The translations under genes and the position numbers were made by a program. A stretch of 64,000 nt of DNA from Amycolatopsis benzoatilytica AK 16/65 (lineage in GTDB: Bacteria; Actinomycetota; Actinomycetes; Mycobacteriales; Pseudonocardiaceae). This document shows positions 47,522-54,504 of this stretch, one piece after another; position 1 is the first letter of the stretch, and the number at the start of each line of letters is the position of its first letter. The notes below the pieces were generated by a model. That model saw nothing but the letters and a program-made list of their open reading frames with translations. It made no database searches and was not told the DNA's origin. The DNA lies in NCBI RefSeq assembly GCF_000383915.1, contig NZ_KB912942.1, positions 2,897,195 to 2,961,194 on the forward strand, written 5' to 3'.

Positions 47522-48247
47522 ATGGTTGACGCGCACCGCCCTCGGCGGATCGGCATGGTCGTGCCGTCCTCGAACACCTGCCTCGAGCCGATGACTTATC
47601 GCATGCTCGGCGAGCGCGAGGACGTCACCGTCCACTCGACACGCATCCCGGTCACCCGGATCGCACTCGACGTGGACTCCGACAAGCAGTTCGACGTCGA
47701 CGGCATGCGGCGCGCAGCCGAACTGCTCGCGACGGCGGGCGTCGATGTGATCGCGTGGAACGGCACTTCGGGCTCGTGGCTCGGGCCGGAGCACGACCGG
47801 GAGATCGCCGCCGAGATCACCGCGGCGACCGGCGTGCCGGCGACGACCTCGACGCTCGCCTACCTCGACGCGTTCGCCGAGTTCGGCACGAGCCGGATCG
47901 GGCTTGTCACGCCCTACACCGAGGACGTGAACGCCCAGGTCGTCGACCGCTATGCCAAACAGGGAATCACCGTCGCCGGACATCGGGCGCTGGGGCTGAG
48001 CGACAACGAGTCGTTCGCCCGGGTACGGCCGGACGAATTGCTGCCGGCCTCCCTCGAACTCGCCGCGGACCGGCCCGACGCGCTGGTCTTCCTGTGCACG
48101 AACCTGTACGGGGCGCCACTGGTCGCCGACCTCGAAGCGCGCACCGGTGTCGCGGCCCTCGACTCTGTCGCGGTGACGCTGTGGCGTTGCCTGCAGTTGG
48201 CCGGGGTCCCGCCATTGGCATCGCGATGGGGCAAGCTGCTCGGCTGA
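47522..48247 (+). CDS. Arylmalonate decarboxylase/maleate isomerase-family protein
   Basis: 241 aa, Asp/Glu-racemase superfamily. RIGMVVPSSNTCLEPM at the N-terminus is the family opening. The first catalytic loop reads AWNGTSGSW with G81 where maleate isomerases and racemases carry Cys; the second loop LVFLCTNLYGAP keeps C192. One-cysteine members with Gly in the first loop are arylmalonate decarboxylases (G74/C188 in the Bordetella enzyme), so a decarboxylase or single-base isomerase is more likely than a two-base racemase. Last gene of the operon, followed by a hairpin. Confidence 0.78.
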   Translation: MVDAHRPRRIGMVVPSSNTCLEPMTYRMLGEREDVTVHSTRIPVTRIALDVDSDKQFDVDGMRRAAELLATAGVDVIAWNGTSGSWLGPEHDREIAAEITAATGVPATTSTLAYLDAFAEFGTSRIGLVTPYTEDVNAQVVDRYAKQGITVAGHRALGLSDNESFARVRPDELLPASLELAADRPDALVFLCTNLYGAPLVADLEARTGVAALDSVAVTLWRCLQLAGVPPLASRWGKLLG

Positions 48248-48275
48248 GGAGGGTGAGTGTCGCCGGAACCCCTCG

Positions 48276-48298
48276 GACACGCACCCGTACTGCGTGTC
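48276..48298 (+). terminator. Stem-loop between convergent operons
   Basis: GACACGCA pairs with TGCGTGTC (8 bp) across a CCCGTAC loop, 29 bases after the 48247 stop. Confidence 0.55.
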
Positions 48299-48432
48299 TC
48301 TTCGCCGACCCCGGCCATTCGGCGGACGTCGCGCACCGACGGCACTGGGCCTTGGCTGGGCTCAGGCTGGAACGCCGGGGCGTCGTCCGCAACTCCCCTG
48401 GTCGGCATCCGCTTTCCCGCTTACGCCGAATC

Positions 48433-49062
48433 TCAGCTGGCTCGCGTCGTCGCGAAACCCAGTCGCGCGGCGACCGGCAGCAGGTGCACACGGGCGAAGC
48501 GCTCGCCCGCCATGTCGTCGAGCGGCTCGCCCTCGTCCGAGACGAGGCGGCACACCATAGCGACCGGACGGCAGCCGGAGGCGGCGATCAGGTCCACGGC
48601 CCGTTCCCACACGCGCGGACGGGCGGCGAATCCCCCGTCGGCGCAACGGATCGGCAGCACGTGCCCGGGCCGGATCAAATCGGCGGGGGCAGCGCACGGG
48701 TCGGCGATCACGCGCATGGTGCGTGCACGGTCCCGCGCGGAGATCCCGGTCCCGACCCCGATCGCCGCGTCGACCGCCACGGTGAAGGAGGTGCCGCTGT
48801 CCTCGGCCCCCAGCACCGGCTGATCCGGTACCCGCAGGCGGTCGAGCAAGGCCGACGGTGCGGCGGCGTGCAACAGCCCGGAGGAATGCCGGATCGCGAA
48901 GTGCAGGAGTTCGGGAGTGGCAGCTTGCGCGGGGAGTGCGAGCACTGCTCCCGCTTCGTCCAGCAAGACCGCGGGCCGGCCGGCGGCGAAGGCCGCGCGC
49001 ACCGCGTCGTCCGGGTGCGGGGTCGTGGCTGCCGGGGCCGGGAGAGTGCAGAGATCGGTCAT
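48433..49062 (-). CDS. RibB-like (3,4-dihydroxy-2-butanone-4-phosphate synthase fold) protein lacking catalytic residues
   Basis: 209 aa, normal RibB length. Retained core: GTSFTVAVD (residues 90-98), GISARDRARTMRVIADP (106-122), RPGHVLPIR (131-139), AVDLIAASGCRP. Lost: the acidic DxEDRENEGD loop is LDEAGAVLALPA (34-45), the HTEAAVDL histidine is gone (VWERAVDL), and the VICE glutamate is replaced (MVCRL). True RibB uses these groups with Mg2+, so riboflavin precursor synthesis is unlikely. It is the last gene of a leftward operon with a GntR regulator, a flavin reductase, a SnoaL-like protein and an NCS1 permease. It may act on a sugar-like or ring-opened intermediate, or bind one. Confidence 0.75.
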   Translation of the reverse strand: MTDLCTLPAPAATTPHPDDAVRAAFAAGRPAVLLDEAGAVLALPAQAATPELLHFAIRHSSGLLHAAAPSALLDRLRVPDQPVLGAEDSGTSFTVAVDAAIGVGTGISARDRARTMRVIADPCAAPADLIRPGHVLPIRCADGGFAARPRVWERAVDLIAASGCRPVAMVCRLVSDEGEPLDDMAGERFARVHLLPVAARLGFATTRAS

Positions 49063-49072
49063 CGTGGCTTTC

Positions 49073-49762
49073 CTAGTTGTCGTCAGGTTCGGCCTCGCCG
49101 CTGCGCAGGCCCGCGAGCAGGGCGCGCCGGCTGGCCCGGACGTGCTCGCGCATGACCTGCTCGGCGCTGTCGCCGTCTTTGGACAGGATCAGTTCGAGGA
49201 CGTGGTGGTGTTCGCGGTCGGACTGGTGCGGCCGGCCCGGTTGCTTCAGCGACGTGGTGACCAGCCGCGAATAGGCGAGCTGGTTCATCAGGGTGCGGTA
49301 GTGCGCTTCGAGTTTCCGGTTGTCCGCGCCCACGATGATGAGGTCGTGGAATTCCTCGACCAGTTGCGCGTAGCGCTGCCGATCGTCGGCGTCGACCGCC
49401 AGGTCGGCTTGGCGCAGGTTTTCCTTGAGCTGGTCGATCTCGGGCACCTGGCCGCGCTGGGCGAGCAGTCTAGCCGCGGCCCCTTCGAGGAGTTCCTTCA
49501 TCTCGAACAGCTCGGTGATCTCCCGCCGGGACGGCGCGGTGACGAAAGTGCCGACCCGCGGGCGGATCTCGACCAGGCCTTCGGTCTGCAGCTGTTTGAA
49601 GGTTTCCCGGACCGGGGTCCGGCTGACGCCGAACTCCTCGGCGAGCGCGAGCTCGGACAGGCTCATCCCGGGCGAGACCTCGCCGGCGATGATGCGGCGC
49701 CGGATCTCGGCGATCAGCCTGCCTTGGATCGAGCCGGGGCCCGTCCCGTTGACGCCAGCCAT
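49073..49762 (-). CDS. GntR/FCD-type transcriptional regulator, second
   Basis: 229 aa. Winged helix: IRRRIIAGEVSPGMSLSELALAEEFGVSRTPVRETFKQLQTEGLVEI. The FCD domain carries EFHDLIIVGADN and HHHVLELILS, with the histidines of metal-binding FCD proteins. It is inside the leftward catabolic operon between the flavin reductase and RibB-like genes, so it probably controls the divergent 48.4-58.5 kb cluster. CATGCAAG repeats in the 52.3-52.6 kb promoter region are possible targets. Confidence 0.87.
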   Translation of the reverse strand: MAGVNGTGPGSIQGRLIAEIRRRIIAGEVSPGMSLSELALAEEFGVSRTPVRETFKQLQTEGLVEIRPRVGTFVTAPSRREITELFEMKELLEGAAARLLAQRGQVPEIDQLKENLRQADLAVDADDRQRYAQLVEEFHDLIIVGADNRKLEAHYRTLMNQLAYSRLVTTSLKQPGRPHQSDREHHHVLELILSKDGDSAEQVMREHVRASRRALLAGLRSGEAEPDDN

Positions 49763-49804
49763 GCTGCCTGTCTCCCTTCTCCTGCCCGGTGTTCCGCTGC
49801 CGGG

Positions 49805-50338
49805 CTAGGCCAGCGGATCCAGGGCGCTTCCGTCGAAGAACCTACCCGCGCTGTACATCATCGACGGGACATCGGCGATCTCCGCGTGGACGACCCGGCA
49901 GATGAACACGGTGTGCGTGCTGGCCAGCAGGCGTTCGCGGATCTCGACCTCCATCCGCGCGGCGCTGCCTTCCAGCAGCGGGCTGCCGTGCGGGCCCGGC
50001 GTCCAGTCCAGCCCGGCGAACTTGTCGGCGGACTTCGTGGCGAAGGTCTTGACGACGTCGAGCTGCCCGGTGGACAGGATGTTGATCGCGAGGTGGCCGG
50101 TCCGGTACAGGCAGTCGTGCGTGGAAGAAGTGTGCTGGACAGCGACCATCACCGTCGGCGGGTCCAGCGAGATGCTGGAGAAAGCGTTCACCGCGAGCCC
50201 GCGCGGCGTGTTGTCGTCGAGCGCGGCCACGACGGTGACGCCGCTGACGAACCGGCTGTTCACCTGCTTCATCAGGTCCGGGTCGGGATAAGTCATCGGG
50301 CTGTTCCCCGGAGAGACGGTCGAAGTCATGGCGGTCAC
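49805..50338 (-). CDS. Flavin reductase (two-component monooxygenase partner)
   Basis: 177 aa. Flavin-reductase-like (DIM6/NTAB) domain: FVSGVTVVAALDDNTPRGLAVNAFSSISLDPPTVMVAVQHTSSTH, HLAINILS, then the C-terminal strand EGSAARMEVEIRERLLASTHTVFICRVVHAEI. It reduces FMN or FAD with NAD(P)H for a separate oxygenase. The only candidate partner nearby is the luciferase-like enzyme at 56.2 kb, on the other strand of the same cluster. The GTG at 50338 overlaps the stop of the SnoaL-like gene; an ATG three codons in is equally possible. The arrangement recalls RutF with RutA and PyrE with PyrA. Confidence 0.87.
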   Translation of the reverse strand: MTAMTSTVSPGNSPMTYPDPDLMKQVNSRFVSGVTVVAALDDNTPRGLAVNAFSSISLDPPTVMVAVQHTSSTHDCLYRTGHLAINILSTGQLDVVKTFATKSADKFAGLDWTPGPHGSPLLEGSAARMEVEIRERLLASTHTVFICRVVHAEIADVPSMMYSAGRFFDGSALDPLA

Positions 50339-50763
50339 CGGTCCTGTCCGACCGAGACGATGCCGAGCGCGGTCAGCAATGCCCGCGGGTCCCAGGTGAC
50401 CGTTTCCTCGACGATGAGGTCATCGCGGAACCGGGCGAAGGTGGCGCCGTTGACCTCGACCGAGCGGTTGGTCGCGGGGACGCCGAGAAACGACTGGGTG
50501 TGCGCGCCGCTGCTGTGCCAGCGGACGGCCGCGCGGTCGCCCTCGACGACGATCTCGTCCACGACAGTCGAGAGGTTCGGGAACGCGGCGCGAGTCGAGA
50601 CGATGGACGCCTTGAACTCGTCGCGGCCGTGCTCGGCGCCGCCGCTTTCGATCCGGCGATAGGCCGGGCTGAGCAAACTGTCGAGAGCGGCCACCTCACC
50701 CCGGTCCCATGCTGCTTCCCATGCCTTCTGGATACGGTCGCGCCGAGCGGCGTTGTCGGCCAT
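50335..50763 (-). CDS. SnoaL-like/NTF2-fold protein
   Basis: 142 aa. RIQKAWEAAWDRGEVAALDSLLSPAYRRIESGG, VDEIVVEGDRAAVRWHSSGAHTQSFLGVPATNRSVEVNGATFARFRDDLIVEETVTW is the polyketide-cyclase/ester-cyclase pattern. The fold forms a conical pocket for small hydrophobic or cyclic compounds. Members cyclise, isomerise or dehydrate. Here it is translationally coupled to the flavin reductase, so it probably handles an oxidised ring intermediate. Confidence 0.78.
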   Translation of the reverse strand: MADNAARRDRIQKAWEAAWDRGEVAALDSLLSPAYRRIESGGAEHGRDEFKASIVSTRAAFPNLSTVVDEIVVEGDRAAVRWHSSGAHTQSFLGVPATNRSVEVNGATFARFRDDLIVEETVTWDPRALLTALGIVSVGQDR

Positions 50764-50798
50764 GCGAGTCTGTCCCTTCTTGCGGTGCGGGCGGGCGA

Positions 50799-52277
50799 TC
50801 AGGACGCCCGGGCTTCGCTCTTGATCTCAGCGGAGTCAACGGCTGCGGAGTCTGCGAAAACCGGTTTCGCGCGGTGCCACAACGGGGGCAGCCGGTAGGT
50901 CAGGACGAACACGATCGCGGCGACGCCGAACCCGACGAAGTACGAGAGGTCTCCCCATTCGGGATGCGCTTTCGCCATCGGGCCGACGAAGAACGACAGA
51001 TTCCAGAACAGCGCGGAGACCGCCGCGCCGACCACCCAGGCCACGAAACCCCATTCGAGGATTCGGCGGGAGTCGTACAGCTCGGCGATGCGCGCCCGGT
51101 CGCGACGGTGTCCGAGCGCGTAGTCGAGCAGCAGGACCGCGCCGAACGGGGCGATCAGGTACGCGCCGAGGAACAGGAAGGTCTTGAACTTCGCCTCGAA
51201 GCCTTCGTCGGCCCAGAGACTGATCGCGTAGGCGACCGCGCAGATGGCGGTGACCGCGGCGCGCCGGCTGATCGGGATCCGCAGTGTCTGCACCGAGATC
51301 GCGCCGCCGTAGACGTTCAGGAAGTTCTGCGAGAACGACGAGATCAGGATGACCAGCAGCGCGGGCACGTGGAACGGGCCGGTGAGCCGATCGAGCGCCT
51401 CGATGGGGCTCTCGCCGGAAGCGGCCGAGTTGCCCAGCAGGGCGCCGGCGATTCCCAGCCACGACAGCGACAGGAAGTTGCCCGCGAACGTCCAGACCCC
51501 GGTGGCGCGGTTGACTCGGTTGCTGTCCGGCAGATAGCGGGAGTAGTCCGAGGCGAACGGCCACCACGCGATCAGGAACGACAGGAAGTAGCCGGCGAAG
51601 GTGATCCAGCCGCCGGCGCCGCCGATCCAGCCGGACGCGTGCCGGTTTTCCTGGAAGCTGCCCGTCCAGCCCCGGCCGACCGAGACCACGGTGATCATCA
51701 CGAACCCGAAGAACAGCACGACCGCGAGGATCCGCTCCAGGTAGTGGATCATGTTGTAGCCGAACACCGCCACCACGAGCTGCAGCACGACCAGGACCAG
51801 CGTGCCCAGCCAGTACGGGATCGCCGGGGCGAGCGCCTTCAGCGCCTGTCCGCCGAGGATGACGGTGACCGCGGCCCAGCCGATGCCGGCGAAGACGTTG
51901 ACATAGGCGACCGGGATGAAGTTCCCGAAGAACCCGAGCGGGCCGCGGGCCTGGATCTGCTGCGCGACGCCGAGGCGCCCGCCCATCCGGGAGAACACCC
52001 CCATCAGCACCGCGCCCAGCAGCGAACCGCCGATGATCGCGGTGACCGCGGACGTGAGCGACAGGCCGAACCCGGACGCGACGAACCCGAGCACCATGAT
52101 CGGGAAGTTCATGCCGGCCGCGAACCAGATGAAGAACTGCGAGACCGGCTTGCCGTGCCGCTCGGAGTCCGGGATGGCGTCCACCCCGTACGGTTCGACC
52201 ACCGCGATCCGGTCGCGGTAGTGCAGGTCCGGTGCTTCCCCGGCCGGTACCGGGGATGCAGCTTCGTTGCTGGGCAT
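50799..52277 (-). CDS. NCS1-family nucleobase/hydantoin permease
   Basis: 492 aa, about twelve membrane segments. Near the N-terminus, SERHGKPVSQFFIWFAAGMNFPIMVLG is the NCS1 (cytosine/allantoin/hydantoin) signature, followed by LGVAQQIQARGPLGFFGNFIPV (TM3-4 loop), WWPFASDYSRYLP in TM6, and SQNFLNVYGGAISV in TM8. NCS1 carriers take up nucleobases, hydantoins and vitamins with Na+ or H+. As the first gene of the leftward operon it is the clearest hint that the cluster degrades an N-heterocycle such as a pyrimidine. Confidence 0.9.
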   Translation of the reverse strand: MPSNEAASPVPAGEAPDLHYRDRIAVVEPYGVDAIPDSERHGKPVSQFFIWFAAGMNFPIMVLGFVASGFGLSLTSAVTAIIGGSLLGAVLMGVFSRMGGRLGVAQQIQARGPLGFFGNFIPVAYVNVFAGIGWAAVTVILGGQALKALAPAIPYWLGTLVLVVLQLVVAVFGYNMIHYLERILAVVLFFGFVMITVVSVGRGWTGSFQENRHASGWIGGAGGWITFAGYFLSFLIAWWPFASDYSRYLPDSNRVNRATGVWTFAGNFLSLSWLGIAGALLGNSAASGESPIEALDRLTGPFHVPALLVILISSFSQNFLNVYGGAISVQTLRIPISRRAAVTAICAVAYAISLWADEGFEAKFKTFLFLGAYLIAPFGAVLLLDYALGHRRDRARIAELYDSRRILEWGFVAWVVGAAVSALFWNLSFFVGPMAKAHPEWGDLSYFVGFGVAAIVFVLTYRLPPLWHRAKPVFADSAAVDSAEIKSEARAS

Positions 52278-52597
52278 CGGATCACCTTTCGAGTGGGGAT
52301 CGAGGCGCGGGAGGCGGGGCGGAAGGCCTGGCGTCCGGAGCGGCCGGTATCGCGGCAGGGCCGCCTCCTGGCATGCAAGAGAAGGTAGGCGCGGTCACCC
52401 TTGCATGTCAATGGATTGCCGCGACCATCAGCGGCCAGGATGGCCGACCCGGTGCCCGACAGGTCTCCCGTAAAACACTTTGACCTGCGCAGATTAGTAT
52501 CGCAGAGCGGCCTCGCCGTGCCCCTCGACCTGTCGTTGCCGCCCGCTGAAGACTCGGCCGCTTGACGGCCGACTCGATCCGACTTACGGTCTGTGGC
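52278..52597. promoter_or_regulatory. Divergent promoter region with CATGCAAG repeats
   Basis: TGGCATGCAAGAG at 52369-52381 recurs at 52594-52606, the second overlapping the start of the first AA_synth gene. An inverted copy, CTTGCATG, is at 52400-52407, 20 bases from the first. Three CATGCAAG sites around a divergent promoter suggest an operator set for the GntR-type regulator at 49.1 kb. No gene is seen in the interval. Confidence 0.42.
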
Positions 52598-53218
52598 ATG
52601 CAAGAGGAAGTGAGCATCGACGAGATCGGCCTGCGCAAGGTCGTCGTCTACCGCGAAGAGGTGGTCACCGAGGCCGGTGCCCAGCCCGCGCGGCCGGCCG
52701 TGCAGGCGAGCGTCGCCGCGGTGCTGCGCAACCCCTGGCTCGGGACGAGCCCGTCGCGGGACCTCGGGCCCGAAGTCGTGGCGATCGCACCGGTCCTCGC
52801 CCGCGTCCTGACCGGGCGCCTGCTCGACACGCTCGGCGGCGTCGACGCCGTCGAGGCGTTCGGGAAGGCCGCGGTGGTCGGCAACGCGGGCGAGATCGAG
52901 CACGGCGGCGCGCTGATCCACACCCCGTACTTCGGCAACCTGATGCGCGAATTCCTCGACGGAGAATCGATCATCTGCTTCGCCGACACGCGCGCGGAGG
53001 CCGGCACGACGCTGGTGGTTCCGTTGTGGCACAAGACGCACGCCGCGACCCGCAGCCACTACCAGACCGTCACCGCGCGGATCTCCGACGCGCCCCGGCC
53101 CGACGAGATCGTCATCGTCGCGGCGGCCTCCACCGGCCCCCGCCCGCATCCCCGCATTGGGGACCGCACCACCGACCCCGCCGTCACCTCGAAGAAACTG
53201 GAGAGCGTTCCGTCATGA
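52598..53218 (+). CDS. AA_synth (amino acid synthesis) family protein, first copy
   Basis: 206 aa. The ATG at 52598 starts at the domain; no good ribosome site is visible and a repeat overlaps it. Conserved block AFGKAAVVGNAGEIEHGGAL followed by IHTPYFGNLMRE, and ADTRAEAGTTLVVPLWHKTHAATRSHYQT. The family (Pfam AA_synth, so named for occasional neighbourhood, not proven activity) has no established reaction. The stop overlaps the next, paralogous gene (ATGA). It is the first gene of the rightward half of the cluster. Confidence 0.78.
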   Translation: MQEEVSIDEIGLRKVVVYREEVVTEAGAQPARPAVQASVAAVLRNPWLGTSPSRDLGPEVVAIAPVLARVLTGRLLDTLGGVDAVEAFGKAAVVGNAGEIEHGGALIHTPYFGNLMREFLDGESIICFADTRAEAGTTLVVPLWHKTHAATRSHYQTVTARISDAPRPDEIVIVAAASTGPRPHPRIGDRTTDPAVTSKKLESVPS

Positions 53219-53766
53219 AGCTGCGCAAGATCGTCACCGTCGTCGAGGAGACCTTGACCGAGGGCGGCCGCCCGGTGGAACCGGCGGCCCGCGTGGCCGT
53301 CGTCGCCGCGATCATCGAAAACCCTTGGCACGGACAGGGATTCGTCGCGGACCTGGCACCCGGCATCGAGGCGACCGCGTCCGACGTCGGCGCGCTGCTC
53401 GCGCCGCGGGTGATGGAGGCGCTGGGCGGGCCCGCCGAGGCGTACGGCAAGGCCGCCATCGTCGGGCTGGACGGCGAGGTCGAGCATGGCTCGGCGCTCA
53501 TCCACACGCTCAAGTTCGGCGACCATTTCCGCAAGGCGGCCAACGCGACCACGCTGCTGCCGGCCGTCGAGAAGCGCGCGCCCGCGGGCATCGTCTTCGA
53601 CATCCCGCTCAAGCACATCACCGACGCCACGACCCGCTCGCACCACCAGACCGTCGAAGTCCGCATCGCCGACGCGCCGCACGCCGGCGAGATCGTCGTG
53701 GCCCTCGCCGCCGCTTCGCAGGGACGGCCGCAGCAGCGGCTCGCTCCGCTCGCCACCGAACAGTAA
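53215..53766 (+). CDS. AA_synth family protein, second copy
   Basis: 183 aa. It shares with the first copy AYGKAAIVGLDGEVEHGSAL and IHTLKFGDHFRKA, GIVFDIPLKHITDATTRSHHQT, and DAPHAGEIVVALAAAS, but lacks its C-terminal extension. Both copies have conserved Lys, Glu, His and Thr residues in the central block that could form an active site. Four-base overlap and size suggest a hetero-oligomer or two successive steps. No function can be assigned. Confidence 0.78.
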   Translation: MKLRKIVTVVEETLTEGGRPVEPAARVAVVAAIIENPWHGQGFVADLAPGIEATASDVGALLAPRVMEALGGPAEAYGKAAIVGLDGEVEHGSALIHTLKFGDHFRKAANATTLLPAVEKRAPAGIVFDIPLKHITDATTRSHHQTVEVRIADAPHAGEIVVALAAASQGRPQQRLAPLATEQ

Positions 53767-53772
53767 CCGTCG

Positions 53773-54504
53773 ATGACCGCGCAGACACTGGTTCTCCTGC
53801 ACGGGGTGGGCCTCGACCGCACCTTGTGGGAGCCGGTGGCCGAACTGCTCGGCGACCGGTTCCGGATCGTGGCGCCCGACCTGCCCGGGCACGGTTCGCG
53901 GCCGCCGGTTCCGGAGGGCACGACGCTGGCCGGTCTCGCGGCGGGGGTCGCCGGGGAAATCCCGCCGGGCTCGCATCTGGCGGGGTTCTCCCTCGGCGCG
54001 CTGGTGGCACAGCATCTCGCCGTGCACCGTCCGGATCTTGTCGCGTCGCTGACTTCGATCAGCTCGGTCTGCCGCCGCACCGATGCCGAGCGGGCGGCCG
54101 TGCTGCGGCGCTTGGCAACCGCGGAGGCAGACCCGCGGGCGAGCACAGCCGCGTCCCTGCACCGGTGGTTCGACGGGACCGACGTCCCGGCTGACCGGAT
54201 CCGCGCGACCGAGGCGACGCTGGAAGCCAACGATCCGGACAGCTTCGTCCGCTGCTACCGGGTCTTCGCCACCGGCGACGCCGAGATCGGCCCGCAGCTG
54301 GGACAGATCCGCGCTCCGGCGCTCGCCGTGACCGGCGAACTGGACCCCGGCTCCACGCCGGAGATGACCCGGCGGCTGGCCGACGCCATCCCGGACTGCA
54401 CGGCGGAGGTGATCGCGGGCGCCCGGCACCTGCTTCCCGTCCAAACCCCCCGCGAACTCGTCACCTGCTTGACCGCATTCATCGGAAGGTGCTCCCATGT
54501 CTGA
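53773..54504 (+). CDS. Alpha/beta-hydrolase, RutD-like
   Basis: 243 aa. Oxyanion motif LLHGVGLDRTLWEPV, PDLPGHGSRPP, nucleophile elbow GFSLGALVAQ (Ser), aspartate in TGELDPGSTP, and histidine in AGARHLLPVQTP. The size and layout match 3-oxoadipate enol-lactonase and RutD (aminoacrylate hydrolase) proteins. It may hydrolyse an amide, formamide or enol-lactone formed by ring opening. It begins six bases after the second AA_synth gene, and its stop overlaps the aldehyde dehydrogenase start by eight bases. Confidence 0.87.
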   Translation: MTAQTLVLLHGVGLDRTLWEPVAELLGDRFRIVAPDLPGHGSRPPVPEGTTLAGLAAGVAGEIPPGSHLAGFSLGALVAQHLAVHRPDLVASLTSISSVCRRTDAERAAVLRRLATAEADPRASTAASLHRWFDGTDVPADRIRATEATLEANDPDSFVRCYRVFATGDAEIGPQLGQIRAPALAVTGELDPGSTPEMTRRLADAIPDCTAEVIAGARHLLPVQTPRELVTCLTAFIGRCSHV

